Source: an uncultured Panacagrimonas sp.
GTDB taxonomy: Bacteria > Pseudomonadota > Gammaproteobacteria > Nevskiales > Nevskiaceae
Direction: 5' to 3'
Length of the DNA stretch: 34,910 nucleotides
Assembly (NCBI GenBank): GCA_946481265.1
Contig: CAMLNE010000004.1
Span: 1-34,910, forward strand
A program made the translations under genes and the position numbers. This document shows, piece by piece, positions 26,473 through 34,447 of this stretch. How positions within the stretch are numbered: the first letter of the stretch is position 1; every line of letters starts with the position of its first letter. The notes below the pieces were generated by a model that saw only the letters and a list, made by a program, of their open reading frames with translations, was not told the DNA's origin and searched no databases.

Positions 26473-26778
26473 ATGCACAAGTTCCACAAGCTGATCATGG
26501 TGGCGGCGTTCGCACTCCCGCTTTCGGCATGGGCCGCGGACGGCGGCGCCGTGCTGGGTGGCGCCATCGGCGGCGCGGCCGGTGCGGGTGTCGGTTCCGA
26601 AATGGGCGGCACGCAGGGCGCCATCATCGGCGGTGCCCTGGGCGGTGCGGCCGGTGCGGCAATCGGCTCGGACGACTCCGATGGGCGCTCTGACCGGCAC
26701 CACCATGATCACGACGATCACCATCACCACGACAACGGCAAGCACAAGGGCCACCACAAGAGAAAGCACCGGCACTGA
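26473..26778 (+). CDS. Short glycine-zipper protein with poly-His tail
   Basis: 101 residues. Signal peptide to about 22 (ALPLSAWA), glycine zipper at about 24-66 (GGAVLGGAIGGAAGAGVGSEMGG, then GGALGGAAGAAIG), and a tail with long His runs (HHHDHDDHHHHD and KGHHKRKHRH). The zipper is clearly related to that of the gene before it. The tail is a likely divalent-metal binder. AAGGAG stands 8 nt before the ATG. A strong bidirectional terminator follows the stop. Confidence 0.8.
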   Translation: MHKFHKLIMVAAFALPLSAWAADGGAVLGGAIGGAAGAGVGSEMGGTQGAIIGGALGGAAGAAIGSDDSDGRSDRHHHDHDDHHHHDNGKHKGHHKRKHRH

Positions 26779-26789
26779 GTGGTCTGCTG

Positions 26790-26828
26790 CAACGAAGAAA
26801 GGCGCCTTTTCGGCGCCTTTCTTCGTTG
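26790..26828. terminator. Bidirectional intrinsic terminator
   Basis: A perfect 17-bp inverted repeat (CAACGAAGAAAGGCGCC / GGCGCCTTTCTTCGTTG) with loop TTTTC. The GC core GGCGCC is followed by a T-rich arm on both strands. It lies between the convergent glycine-zipper gene and the ferritin-like gene and can serve both. Confidence 0.85.
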
Positions 26829-26845
26829 GACGAGAGGTCGTGTGA

Positions 26846-27157
26846 TCAGCCGTCCTTCGTCTTTTCCTCGATCGCGGTGATGTCGCCCTGGGTGAACAGG
26901 TAGGTGCGCATGTGCCGGTCGAACACCGGGCTGACGCGGCGCAGGTATTCGAGACCCATGATGGCGTGCTCGATCTCCTCGTCGCGGTTGTGTTCCAGGA
27001 TGGCGCGCAGCTGTCCGTCCAGGGTGGCGCCGGCACGCTGGTTGTACCAGTCGACCGCCTCGAGTTCTTCCTGGACCGATTTCACCGCACGCGAGAAATT
27101 GCGTGCGTCCTCGGTCATCTTGTCGTAGTCCTCATGCCATTCGGCGCTGGTTGCCAT
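26846..27157 (-). CDS. Encapsulated-ferritin-like (EncFtn) protein
   Basis: 103 residues, half the size of a classical ferritin. The segment VQEELEAVDWYNQRAGATLDGQLRAIL, then HNRDEEIEHAIMGLEYLRR and RTYLFTQGDITAIEE closely follow EncFtn of Rhodospirillum rubrum as I remember it. The ferroxidase residues E31, E61 and H64 are present, shifted by one from the R. rubrum E32, E62 and H65. EncFtn assembles as rings inside an encapsulin shell and oxidises iron. The tail ends TAIEEKTKDG and shows no recognisable encapsulin-targeting extension, and no encapsulin gene is in the window. ATG at 27157 has GGAG upstream; the longer frame is not supported. Confidence 0.88.
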   Translation of the reverse strand: MATSAEWHEDYDKMTEDARNFSRAVKSVQEELEAVDWYNQRAGATLDGQLRAILEHNRDEEIEHAIMGLEYLRRVSPVFDRHMRTYLFTQGDITAIEEKTKDG

Positions 27158-27293
27158 CGGGAACTCCGTGGGAAGGAGTGGCCGACGATAACCCAGTGGC
27201 GGCAGGCCGTGATACGGGCCGCGCCCGGTCCCGCTCACAGTCGGGCAGAAGTCCAGGCGCCCGAGCCAGAGCGATCCGGACCGCGCCCGGCGA

Positions 27294-27635
27294 CTACGCC
27301 TTCTTGACGAATTCCGACTTCAGTCCCATCGCACCGATCCCGTCGACCTTGCAGTCGATGTCGTGATCGCCGTCGACGAGCCGGATGTTCTTGACCCGCG
27401 TCCCGACCTTGACCACGGACGACGAGCCCTTGACCTTCAGGTCCTTGATGATCGTCACCGTGTCGCCGTCGGCCAGGACATTGCCGTGCGCGTCCTTCAC
27501 GACGCGCGACTGCGGCTGGTTGTCGGTGCCTGCCTGCTGCGCCCACTCGTGGCCGCATTCGGGGCAGACATGGAGATTGCCGTCCTCGTAGGTGAGCTCG
27601 GAGGCGCACTTCGGACAGGGGGGCAGGGCGGTCAT
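27294..27635 (-). CDS. PhnA/YjdM-family zinc-ribbon protein
   Basis: 113 residues. N-terminal zinc ribbon C7-P-K-C10 and C24-P-E-C27, then the PhnA domain with [65 protein letters not shown]. The family was named for a phosphonate connection in E. coli, but that role is not established and the molecular function is unknown. It lies downstream of aconitase, behind the terminator, and upstream of the ferritin-like gene. Confidence 0.93.
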   Translation of the reverse strand: MTALPPCPKCASELTYEDGNLHVCPECGHEWAQQAGTDNQPQSRVVKDAHGNVLADGDTVTIIKDLKVKGSSSVVKVGTRVKNIRLVDGDHDIDCKVDGIGAMGLKSEFVKKA

Positions 27636-27690
27636 GCTGCGGGTTCCTCGAGATTGCGGACCGGCCCGGGCCTGGCCCGGATCGCGGTCG

Positions 27691-27725
27691 ATGGATCCGG
27701 TGGATTGGATGGATCCGCTGGATCG
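27691..27725. repeat. 18-bp-period tandem repeat, two copies
   Basis: ATGGATCCGGTGGATTG (27691-27707) and ATGGATCCGCTGGATCG (27709-27725) differ at two positions. It lies upstream of the PhnA-family gene and downstream of the aconitase terminator. Function unknown. Confidence 0.7.
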
Positions 27726-27731
27726 GTAGCG

Positions 27732-27758
27732 AAAAAAAGGGGCCGCGTCAGCGGCCCC
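27732..27758 (-). terminator. Intrinsic terminator of the aconitase gene
   Basis: On the minus strand GGGGCCGC, loop TGAC, GCGGCCCC, then seven T (complement of 27732-27738). It lies 18 nt after the acnA stop. A textbook Rho-independent terminator. Confidence 0.92.
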
Positions 27759-27776
27759 CCGATTGCCTCGGCCGGA

Positions 27777-30434
27777 TCAGGCAGCCATCTGCCGGAGCAT
27801 GTACTGCAGCACGCCGCCGTGCTTGTAGTAGCTCCACTCCACCGGCGTGTTGATGCGCACCTTGGCCTTGAAGCTCACGCTCTTGCCATCGGCCTTCTTC
27901 GCGGTGACCGTGACTTCCTTGGCGCCGTCGCTGAGGCCGTCGAAGTCGAAGGTCTCGCTGCCGTCCAGGCCCAGCGAGACCGCGTTCTGGCCATCGACGA
28001 AGTTCAGCGGCAGCACGCCCATGCCGACGAGGTTGGCGCGGTGGATGCGCTCGAAGCTCTCGCTGATCACGGCCTTGACGCCAAGCAGGATGGTGCCCTT
28101 GGCTGCCCAGTCACGCGACGAGCCGGTGCCGTATTCCTTTCCGGCCAGCACGACCTGCGGCACGCCGGCGGCGACATACTTCATCGCGACGTCGTAGATC
28201 GGCTCGACCGGACCGGCTGCGCCGTTGAAGTGGCGTGACACGCCGCCCTCGACACCCGGCGTCATCGCATTCTTGATGCGCGTGTTGGCGAAGGTGCCGC
28301 GCATCATGATCTCGTGATTGCCGCGGCGCGATCCGAAGCTGTTGAAATCCGCGCGGGCGACGCCGTGCTCCTGCAGGTACTGGCCGGCCGGTCCGTCCTT
28401 CTTGATGTCACCGGCGGGGCTGATGTGGTCGGTGGTGATCGAGTCGCCGAGCAGGGCCAGGCAGCGCGCGTTCCGGATCGGCTGGATGCCCGGCGGGGTC
28501 ATCGTCATGCCTTCGAAATACGGCGGATTCTGGATGTAGGTGCTCTTCGAATCCCAGGCGTAGGTCTCGGACTTGGTGACCTTGATCGACTGCCAGCGCG
28601 CATCGCCCTTGAGTACATCGGCGTAGCTGGCCTTGAACAGGTCGGCGGTCACGCTGCGGGCCACCGCGTCCTGGATCTCCTTGTTCGTCGGCCAGATGTC
28701 CTTGAGGAAGACGTCCTTGCCGTCCGCGCCCTGGCCCAGCGGCTCGGACGTGAGGTCGATGTCGGTGGTCCCGGCCAGGGCGAAGGCCACGACCAGGGGC
28801 GGCGAGGCGAGGTAGTTCATGCGCACTTCCTGGTGCACGCGGCCCTCGAAGTTGCGGTTGCCGGACAGCACGGCGGAGACGCTCAGCGTGTTGTCCTGGA
28901 TGCCCTTGGAGATGGGTTCGTTGAGCGGACCCGAATTGCCGATGCAGGTGGTGCAGCCATACGCCGTGACGTAGAAGCCGAGATGCTCGAGATCCTCGAT
29001 CAGGTTGGCCTTCTTGAGGTATTCGGTGACGGCCAGCGAGCCCGGCGCCAGCGAGGTCTTGACCCAGGGGCGCGACTTCAGACCCAGCGCGCGCGCCTTC
29101 TTGGCGAGCAGGCCGGCGCCGATCAGCACGCTCGGGTTGGAGGTGTTGGTGCACGAGGTGATGGCCGCGATCACGACCGCGCCATCCTTGAGCTGGTAGG
29201 TCTGGCCCTGGTCGGTGACCGTGGCCGGACCCTTCGACGGACGCGCCTTCTGCTCGGCCTCGAAGGCCTTGCGGAAGTTCGCCTTGATGTCGGGCAGCAG
29301 GACACGGTCCTGCGGACGCTTGGGGCCGGCCAGGCTCGGCTTGATCGTGCCCAGGTCCAGGTGCAGTACGTCGGTGTACTCCGCTTCCGGGGCATCCGGC
29401 GTCCACCACATGCCCTGGGCCTTGGCGTAGGCCTCGACGACGGCGATCTGCTCGTCGCTGCGACCGGTCAGGCGCAGGTAGTTCAGGGTCTCGTTGTCGA
29501 TCGGGAAGATGCCGCAGGTGGCGCCGTACTCCGGGCTCATGTTGCCGATCGTGTTGCGATCGGACGCAGAGAGGTTGCCCAGGCCAGGCCCGAAGAACTC
29601 GACGAACTTCTCGACCACGCCGCGCGTGCGCAGCATCTCGGTGACGGTCAGCACCAGGTCGGTGGCGGTCGAGCCTTCGGCCAGCTTGCCGGTGAGGCGC
29701 ACGCCGATCACTTCCGGGATCAGCATCGAGGACGGCTGGCCGAGCATCGCGGCCTCGGCCTCGATACCGCCCACGCCCCAGCCCAGCACGCCGATGCCGT
29801 TGACCATCGTGGTGTGGCTGTCGGTACCGAAGCAGGTATCGGGATAGAGCAGGCCGTCCTTGTCGAACACCACGCGCGCGAGGTACTCGATGTTGACCTG
29901 GTGGACGATGCCGGTATCGGGCGGCACCGCCTTGAAGTTCTTCAGCGCCTCCTGGCCCCAGCGCAGGAAGGTGTAGCGCTCCTGGTTGCGCTGGAATTCG
30001 ATCTTGGCGTTGAGGTCCAGCGCGTCCTTGCTGCCGTAGTGGTCGATCATCACCGAGTGGTCGATGACCAGTTCCACGGGGCACAGCGGGTTGACCTTGG
30101 CCGCGTCACCGCCGAGCTTGCGGATCGCATCGCGCATGGCGGCGAGGTCGACCACGCAGGGCACGCCGGTGAAGTCCTGCAGGATCACGCGCGCCGGAGT
30201 GAAGTTGATGTCCTTGGGCACCAGCTTCCTGAAGTCCGCGCCGGCCAGGGCTTCGACATCGGCCCGGGTGGTGTTCACACCGTCCTCGTGGCGCAGGACG
30301 TTCTCCAGCAGCACCTTGATCGAGTACGGCAGGCGCGAGATGTTGAACTTCGGCTCGAGCGCCTTGAGATTGAAGTACGAATAGGTCTTGGACCCGACCT
30401 TGAGGCTGGCTTTGGACTTGAAGCTGTCCGACAT
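27777..30434 (-). CDS. acnA: Aconitate hydratase A
   Basis: 885 residues, the usual size. It isomerises citrate and isocitrate in the TCA cycle using a [4Fe-4S] cluster. Cluster ligands C428 (in [14 protein letters not shown]), C494 and C497 ([13 protein letters not shown]) are present, as are the active-site segments [12 protein letters not shown] and [19 protein letters not shown], and the swivel domain with [13 protein letters not shown]. The AcnA/IRP1 architecture is clear and differs from AcnB. A GGGAG lies upstream of the ATG. A perfect -10 hexamer lies about 57 nt upstream and a strong terminator follows. Confidence 0.96.
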   Translation of the reverse strand: MSDSFKSKASLKVGSKTYSYFNLKALEPKFNISRLPYSIKVLLENVLRHEDGVNTTRADVEALAGADFRKLVPKDINFTPARVILQDFTGVPCVVDLAAMRDAIRKLGGDAAKVNPLCPVELVIDHSVMIDHYGSKDALDLNAKIEFQRNQERYTFLRWGQEALKNFKAVPPDTGIVHQVNIEYLARVVFDKDGLLYPDTCFGTDSHTTMVNGIGVLGWGVGGIEAEAAMLGQPSSMLIPEVIGVRLTGKLAEGSTATDLVLTVTEMLRTRGVVEKFVEFFGPGLGNLSASDRNTIGNMSPEYGATCGIFPIDNETLNYLRLTGRSDEQIAVVEAYAKAQGMWWTPDAPEAEYTDVLHLDLGTIKPSLAGPKRPQDRVLLPDIKANFRKAFEAEQKARPSKGPATVTDQGQTYQLKDGAVVIAAITSCTNTSNPSVLIGAGLLAKKARALGLKSRPWVKTSLAPGSLAVTEYLKKANLIEDLEHLGFYVTAYGCTTCIGNSGPLNEPISKGIQDNTLSVSAVLSGNRNFEGRVHQEVRMNYLASPPLVVAFALAGTTDIDLTSEPLGQGADGKDVFLKDIWPTNKEIQDAVARSVTADLFKASYADVLKGDARWQSIKVTKSETYAWDSKSTYIQNPPYFEGMTMTPPGIQPIRNARCLALLGDSITTDHISPAGDIKKDGPAGQYLQEHGVARADFNSFGSRRGNHEIMMRGTFANTRIKNAMTPGVEGGVSRHFNGAAGPVEPIYDVAMKYVAAGVPQVVLAGKEYGTGSSRDWAAKGTILLGVKAVISESFERIHRANLVGMGVLPLNFVDGQNAVSLGLDGSETFDFDGLSDGAKEVTVTAKKADGKSVSFKAKVRINTPVEWSYYKHGGVLQYMLRQMAA

Positions 30435-30490
30435 GGCTGGAACTCCCGGAGTATCTGGCGGTGGCCGCGCCCCTTTGCGCGGGGGGCGAG

Positions 30491-30496
30491 ATTATA
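30491..30496 (-). promoter_or_regulatory. -10 element of the aconitase gene
   Basis: TATAAT on the minus strand, a perfect -10. No recognisable -35 is found 16-18 nt upstream, so activation by a regulator may be needed. Transcription would start near 30484, leaving a leader of about 50 nt. Confidence 0.55.
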
Positions 30497-30530
30497 GCCG
30501 GACCGGGTTCCGGCCCCGCCGCCCGGGCCT

Positions 30531-31046
30531 TCAGTGCTCTGCAGGGGCGAGCGCGGCGCGGTAGGCGCGCTCGATCGACTCGCCGAAACAGGCGAACACC
30601 ACCCGTTCCGGCGCGCCTGCCGCCGCCAGCCCGGCGCGTACCTCGCGCACGGCAATCGCGGTGGCGGCATCGACCGGGTAGCCGTAGACCCCGCAGCTGA
30701 TCGCCGGGCAGGCGAGGCTCTTCAGGCCCTGCCCGGTGGTGATGCGCATGCAGGCGCGGTAGCAGCGGGCCAGCAGCGCGGCCTCGCCATGACCGCCGTC
30801 CTGCCATACCGGGCCCACGGTGTGGATCACGTGGGCGGCCGGCAGGTCGAAGCCGGCCGTCAGACGTGCTTCGCCGGTCGGGCAACCGCCGAGCGTCCGG
30901 CAGAAGGCGAGCAGGCGCGGGCCCGCGGCGCGATGGATGGCGCAGTCCACCCCGCCGCCGCCGAGCAGGGTTTCGTTGGCCGCATTGACGATGGCATCGA
31001 CCTGCAGCCGGGTGATGTCATCGCGGACGACCTCGATGCTTGGCAT
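30531..31046 (-). CDS. Macro-domain protein (O-acetyl-ADP-ribose deacetylase-like)
   Basis: 171 residues. The ADP-ribose binding segments are clear: DAIVNAANETLLGGGGVDCAIHRAAG (about 17-42), the GFDLPAAHVIHTVGP region and AISCGVYGYP. This matches the YmdB/MacroD class, which removes ADP-ribose or deacetylates O-acetyl-ADP-ribose. The start at 31046 is preferred because similarity begins at once. It lies upstream of acnA on the same strand, with acnA having its own -10 in between. Confidence 0.93.
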   Translation of the reverse strand: MPSIEVVRDDITRLQVDAIVNAANETLLGGGGVDCAIHRAAGPRLLAFCRTLGGCPTGEARLTAGFDLPAAHVIHTVGPVWQDGGHGEAALLARCYRACMRITTGQGLKSLACPAISCGVYGYPVDAATAIAVREVRAGLAAAGAPERVVFACFGESIERAYRAALAPAEH

Positions 31047-31215
31047 GTGAGGCCTCTTGCTTATCAGGTAGCGGGGCGCGACGAGCCTGCATAGGGCCCG
31101 CGCAGGCTGTCAATCGACGGCGGCCCGCAGGCAGATGCATCGCACGTCAGGGGCAAGGCAGGGGATCGGGCTAAAATCGCCGGCCGGTTCTGCACCGGTC
31201 CTGCACCGCGGCCGC

Positions 31216-31232
31216 AAGGCGCCGGGTGCCTT
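31216..31232 (+). terminator. Terminator-like hairpin in the leader of the ABC1-kinase gene
   Basis: AAGGCGC pairs with GTGCCTT over 7 bp including one G-U, loop CGG, followed by TATTG. It lies between the candidate -10 and the gene, so it could be an attenuator. The T-run is interrupted. Confidence 0.3.
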
Positions 31233-31359
31233 TATTGCAAGGAGTGGCGGGATCGCGCCGGAACACGCCGGGCACATCCGCCGCTCCACGGATGCTTCAT
31301 GTGGCCGCTTGCCGCCCGGTTGCGGCTTTTGCGGCGCCGGCGGCGTCAGCAAGCGCGCT

Positions 31360-31383
31360 CGAGCGCATTCACGAGCGCATTCA
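31360..31383 (+). repeat. Perfect 12-bp tandem repeat before the start codon
   Basis: CGAGCGCATTCA twice, at 31360-31371 and 31372-31383, just before the AGGA ribosome-binding site of the gene at 31397. Slippage here would change the leader length but not the protein. Confidence 0.7.
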
Positions 31384-31396
31384 TAGGAATCAACGA

Positions 31397-32782
31397 GTGG
31401 ATCGGGACGAAAAGATTGTCGCCAAGATGGGCCTTGCGCACCTGAAGACGGGTGCGCTGGAGCGCAACATCGCGCTGACCAAGCTCGGGTTCGGCGCCGG
31501 CACCAAGATCGTCGCGCACTCGATCGCCAACCTGTTTCGCGGCGAGATCTCGCGTAGCCAGTCGGACCGTGACTTCTACAAGCGCCAGGCGGAGATCCTT
31601 CGCGACGAGCTCGGCCAGCTCAAGGGCAGCGTGATGAAGGCTGGCCAGATGCTCTCGCTCTACGGCCAGTACTTCCTGCCCGAGGAAGCGGTCACCGTGC
31701 TCTCGCAGCTGCAGGACGACACGCCCGCCGTTTCGTGGCGCGTGGTCGGTCCGGTGCTGGAGCGTGCACTGGGGCGCGCGCGTCTGGCCGAGCTGGACGT
31801 GGAGCAGACACCGATGGCGGCCGCGTCGCTGGGGCAGGCGCATCGCGCGCGGCGCAAGCGCGACGGCCTGGAGGTGGTCGTCAAGATCCAGTATCCCGGC
31901 GTGGCCGATGCCATCGAGAGCGACATCAAGACGCTGTCGCGCCTGATCTCCATGTCGCGCCTGGCGCCCAAGGGACTGGACCTCAATCCGATCTTCGCGG
32001 AGCTGCGCGAGATGCTGCACCGGGAGGTGGATTACGCCGCCGAGCGCAGCTTCACCGAGAGCTTCGGGCAGCGGCTGGCGGACGATCCACGCTTCGTGGT
32101 GCCGCGCGTGCTCAGCGAGTACAGCAGCGACCAGGTGCTCACCACCACCTACGAGCACGGCCACCACGTCAAGGACGCCGCGGTGCAGGGCCTGTCGCTG
32201 GAACGGCGCAGCGCGCTGGGTCGCGCCTTCATTTCACTGTTCGTCAACGAGCTGTTTGCCTGGCGCATGGTCCAGACCGACCCGCACTTCGGCAATTACC
32301 GCATCCGCCCCGGAGCCGACGGCCAGGATCGCATCGTGCTCCTGGATTTCGGCGCGACCCGCGTGTTCGGCCACGGGTTCGTCGAGAACTACGCCAGCAT
32401 CGTGCGCGGCGGCGTCGCACGCGACCCCGGGCAGATCGTGCGGGGTGCGGTCGGCATCGGGCTGATGAGCGAGGATTTCCCGCAGGAGACGCTCGATGCC
32501 TTCTGCCAGATGTGCGAGATGATCACCGAGCCCTTCGCGGGCAGCGAGTCGGGTCGCATTCCGCCCCGCCTGCTCAACGAGCGCGGCGAGTACAAGTGGG
32601 CCGACAGCGACCTGCCGATGCGGGCGGGTCAGCTTGCCGCGAAGAACGCGTTCTCCAAGTACTTCCGGGTGCCGCCGCGCGAGATCGTGTTCCTGCACCG
32701 ACGCCTGTCCGGTGTCTTCATCATGCTCGCCACGCTACGCGCGGAACTGGACGCGCGACCGCTGCTGCTCGAGGTCTTGTAG
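31397..32782 (+). CDS. ABC1/AarF/UbiB-family atypical kinase
   Basis: 461 residues starting at GTG. The family motifs are all present: the KxGQ motif (K81-A-G-Q), the Ala-rich loop AAASLGQAHRA (141-151), the lysine K163 in VVKIQYPG, the DPHFGNY loop and the DFG motif (LLDFGATR). UbiB proteins are needed for ubiquinone synthesis, but this protein is shorter than E. coli UbiB and lacks its C-terminal membrane helices, so it belongs to the soluble ABC1/AarF group of unknown substrate. The GTG is chosen over an upstream frame because of AGGA 8 nt before it and because the conserved N-terminus starts after it. Confidence 0.9.
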   Translation: MDRDEKIVAKMGLAHLKTGALERNIALTKLGFGAGTKIVAHSIANLFRGEISRSQSDRDFYKRQAEILRDELGQLKGSVMKAGQMLSLYGQYFLPEEAVTVLSQLQDDTPAVSWRVVGPVLERALGRARLAELDVEQTPMAAASLGQAHRARRKRDGLEVVVKIQYPGVADAIESDIKTLSRLISMSRLAPKGLDLNPIFAELREMLHREVDYAAERSFTESFGQRLADDPRFVVPRVLSEYSSDQVLTTTYEHGHHVKDAAVQGLSLERRSALGRAFISLFVNELFAWRMVQTDPHFGNYRIRPGADGQDRIVLLDFGATRVFGHGFVENYASIVRGGVARDPGQIVRGAVGIGLMSEDFPQETLDAFCQMCEMITEPFAGSESGRIPPRLLNERGEYKWADSDLPMRAGQLAAKNAFSKYFRVPPREIVFLHRRLSGVFIMLATLRAELDARPLLLEVL

Positions 32783-32972
32783 GGGGCTCGCGCCGCCCGG
32801 AGCCGATCGGCATGCGCGCGATCCGAAGCCCGGCTCGTCCCGCGGTGCACGCACCAAGGACACGCTGAGCAAGCCGCTGCGCCCGACGTCCTGCGCAGGA
32901 CGGTGCCCGCCAATCCTGCCTTGTCCCTGCGGCGGCGCGTGCACTGCGTCCTTGGGCAAGCGGTCTTCTCCG

Positions 32973-33194
32973 CTATGCCTCTTCTGGGTTTTCCTGGGTC
33001 TTGGGCGCGGGCGGGTCATCGGACTGGCGATGCAGTGCATCGAGCCGGGCACGCGCCTCGGCTTCCTGCGCCGCCTCGAACGCCTTCTGTTCCCGGGTGC
33101 GACCGAACTTCAGGCGGTTGGCGTCGGCCTGTGCGGCCGCAGCCTGGCGGGCCTTCTGCTTGCGGACCTTGTTGAGATTGATGATGTCGGCCAT
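32973..33194 (-). CDS. DUF4169 family small protein
   Basis: 73 residues. The start MADIINLNKVRKQKARQ is the diagnostic opening of DUF4169, a family of very short basic proteins found in Proteobacteria, with no known function. The middle is an Ala/Arg-rich helix (ANRLKFGRTREQKAFEAAQEAEARARLDAL), and the tail is Pro/Glu-rich. It is convergent with the ABC1-kinase gene across 190 nt in which I see nothing else, and divergent from the EamA gene. Confidence 0.85.
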   Translation of the reverse strand: MADIINLNKVRKQKARQAAAAQADANRLKFGRTREQKAFEAAQEAEARARLDALHRQSDDPPAPKTQENPEEA

Positions 33195-33305
33195 TGGGGC
33201 TGCGCTCCGCACGAAGGGTTTCGCGAGGTCGAGGATGACAGGCCGACCCGTCAGTCGACGAGGCCGCCACCTTAAGATGCTCCACTGTCCTTCGTCCGAC
33301 TCCCA

Positions 33306-34187
33306 ATGAGCGCCATCGTTCCCGCCCCCGTGGCTTCTTCGCAGGATTCGATCGGTGGCCTGGGCTTCGTCCTGCTGTGGAGCACGGGCTACATCGCGGC
33401 GGTCTACGCCCTGCAGGGCAGCGGTGCCTACACGCTCGCGGTGCTGCGTTTCCTCGGGACGGCGATGATCATCGGCGCCTGGGTCCTGACCCTGCGCCTG
33501 CCGCGCGCCCGCCCCGCGGCGCTGCTGCACGCGGCGTTCGGCGGCCTGCTGCTGCAGTCCGGCTTCTTCGGGTTCACCTACGCGGGCCTGCATGCCGGCG
33601 TGCCGGCCGCGGCGGCCGGCCTGATTGCCGGACTGATGCCGCTGACCACTGCGCTCGGCGCGCGCGTGCTGCTGGGGGAGCGCATGAACCGCGGCGCGGT
33701 GCTCGGCCTGGTGCTGGGCCTGGCCGGCGTGCTGCTGGTCGTGGTGCCCGACCTGGGCGCGCCCGGAAATGCGGCGGGCTATTTTTTCGTGCTGCTGGCG
33801 CTGCTCTCGCTGAGCCTGGGCACGCTCTACCAGAAGCGGCATGCCGGTGAACTCGATTCGCGTGTGGCGCTGGTCGCGCAGGTCCTGGCCGCCGCCGCGG
33901 TGCTGCTGCCGGTGGCCTGGTTGCGCGAGGGGCTGGAACTGCACCTGTCGCTGGCATCGGCCGGCGGCGTGGTCTGGGTGATCCTGGTCAATTCCTGCGC
34001 CGGCCTGCTCCTCTACCTGTGGCTGCTGCGGCGCGGTGCCGCCGGGCGCGTGGCCAGCGTGTTCTTCCTGGTGCCGCCGGTGACCGCGGTGCTGGCGGCG
34101 GGCTTCCTCGGCGCCACCTTCACCTTGCAGGACGGTGCCGGCTTCGGGCTCGCCGCGGCGGGTGTCTGGCTGGGCCAGCGCGCCTGA
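33306..34187 (+). CDS. EamA/DMT-family transporter
   Basis: 293 residues, about ten membrane helices in two EamA repeats. Typical segments are GFVLLWSTGYIAAVYAL, LRFLGTAMIIGAW, the loop LPRARPAALLHAAFGGLLLQSGFFGFTYAGLHAGVPAAAAGLIAGLMPLTTALGARVLLGERM and the second repeat SVFFLVPPVTAVLAAGFLGATF. Members export amino acids, nucleosides or drugs; the substrate is not predictable. The ATG has no Shine-Dalgarno sequence. TAAGAT at 33273-33278 may be its -10, giving a leader of about 20 nt. Confidence 0.9.
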   Translation: MSAIVPAPVASSQDSIGGLGFVLLWSTGYIAAVYALQGSGAYTLAVLRFLGTAMIIGAWVLTLRLPRARPAALLHAAFGGLLLQSGFFGFTYAGLHAGVPAAAAGLIAGLMPLTTALGARVLLGERMNRGAVLGLVLGLAGVLLVVVPDLGAPGNAAGYFFVLLALLSLSLGTLYQKRHAGELDSRVALVAQVLAAAAVLLPVAWLREGLELHLSLASAGGVVWVILVNSCAGLLLYLWLLRRGAAGRVASVFFLVPPVTAVLAAGFLGATFTLQDGAGFGLAAAGVWLGQRA

Positions 34188-34268
34188 CGGACAGCCCGCC
34201 CCGGAGCGGCGCGGGCGCCGTCGACAAACACCCGCTACGGGCGTGCCCCGATTGACGTGGCCTGCGGA

Positions 34269-34306
34269 CGGATCGATTCTGGACCAAGCAGTCCAGAATC
34301 GATCCG
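34269..34306. repeat. Perfect 16-bp inverted repeat without T-run
   Basis: CGGATCGATTCTGGAC (34269-34284), loop CAAGCA, GTCCAGAATCGATCCG (34291-34306). The stem is perfect and unusually AT-containing for this window. It lies 81 nt after the EamA stop and 141 nt before the next start. No T-run on either strand, so a simple intrinsic terminator is not obvious. Confidence 0.75.
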
Positions 34307-34447
34307 CGATGGCCGGGAGCCGGACATCGGGCCAGCGGGACGCAAGGGACGAGGCGATGCACCCGCCCGGGCGGCGCGCTCTGCGCGGCGGCAGTGCAGC
34401 GACCGGACCGGCGTCAACAGGACACCAGCGCTTCAGCGGAGAACGCC

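Larger units (their letters stand above)
31047..31396. other. Divergent gap with probable long leader of the ABC1-kinase gene
   Basis: No gene is recognised. A TAAAAT at 31172-31177 may be a -10 (no -35 found), which would give a leader of over 200 nt. Inside it AAGGCGC-CGG-GTGCCTT (31216-31232) forms a hairpin followed by TATT, resembling an attenuator, and just before the start codon a 12-bp unit is repeated twice. Confidence 0.4.

Noticed and set aside
25822..27157. A complete encapsulin iron-storage system
   Set aside because: No HK97-fold shell gene is present among the neighbours, so only the ferritin-like part can be claimed.
26846..27238. Longer start for the EncFtn-like protein
   Set aside because: The added 27 residues are Pro/Gly/Arg-rich and not part of the family; GGAG stands before the ATG at 27157.
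28314..30497. 727-codon plus-strand frame opposite acnA
   Set aside because: Mirror frame of aconitase, which has all its cluster ligands; no family similarity on the plus strand.
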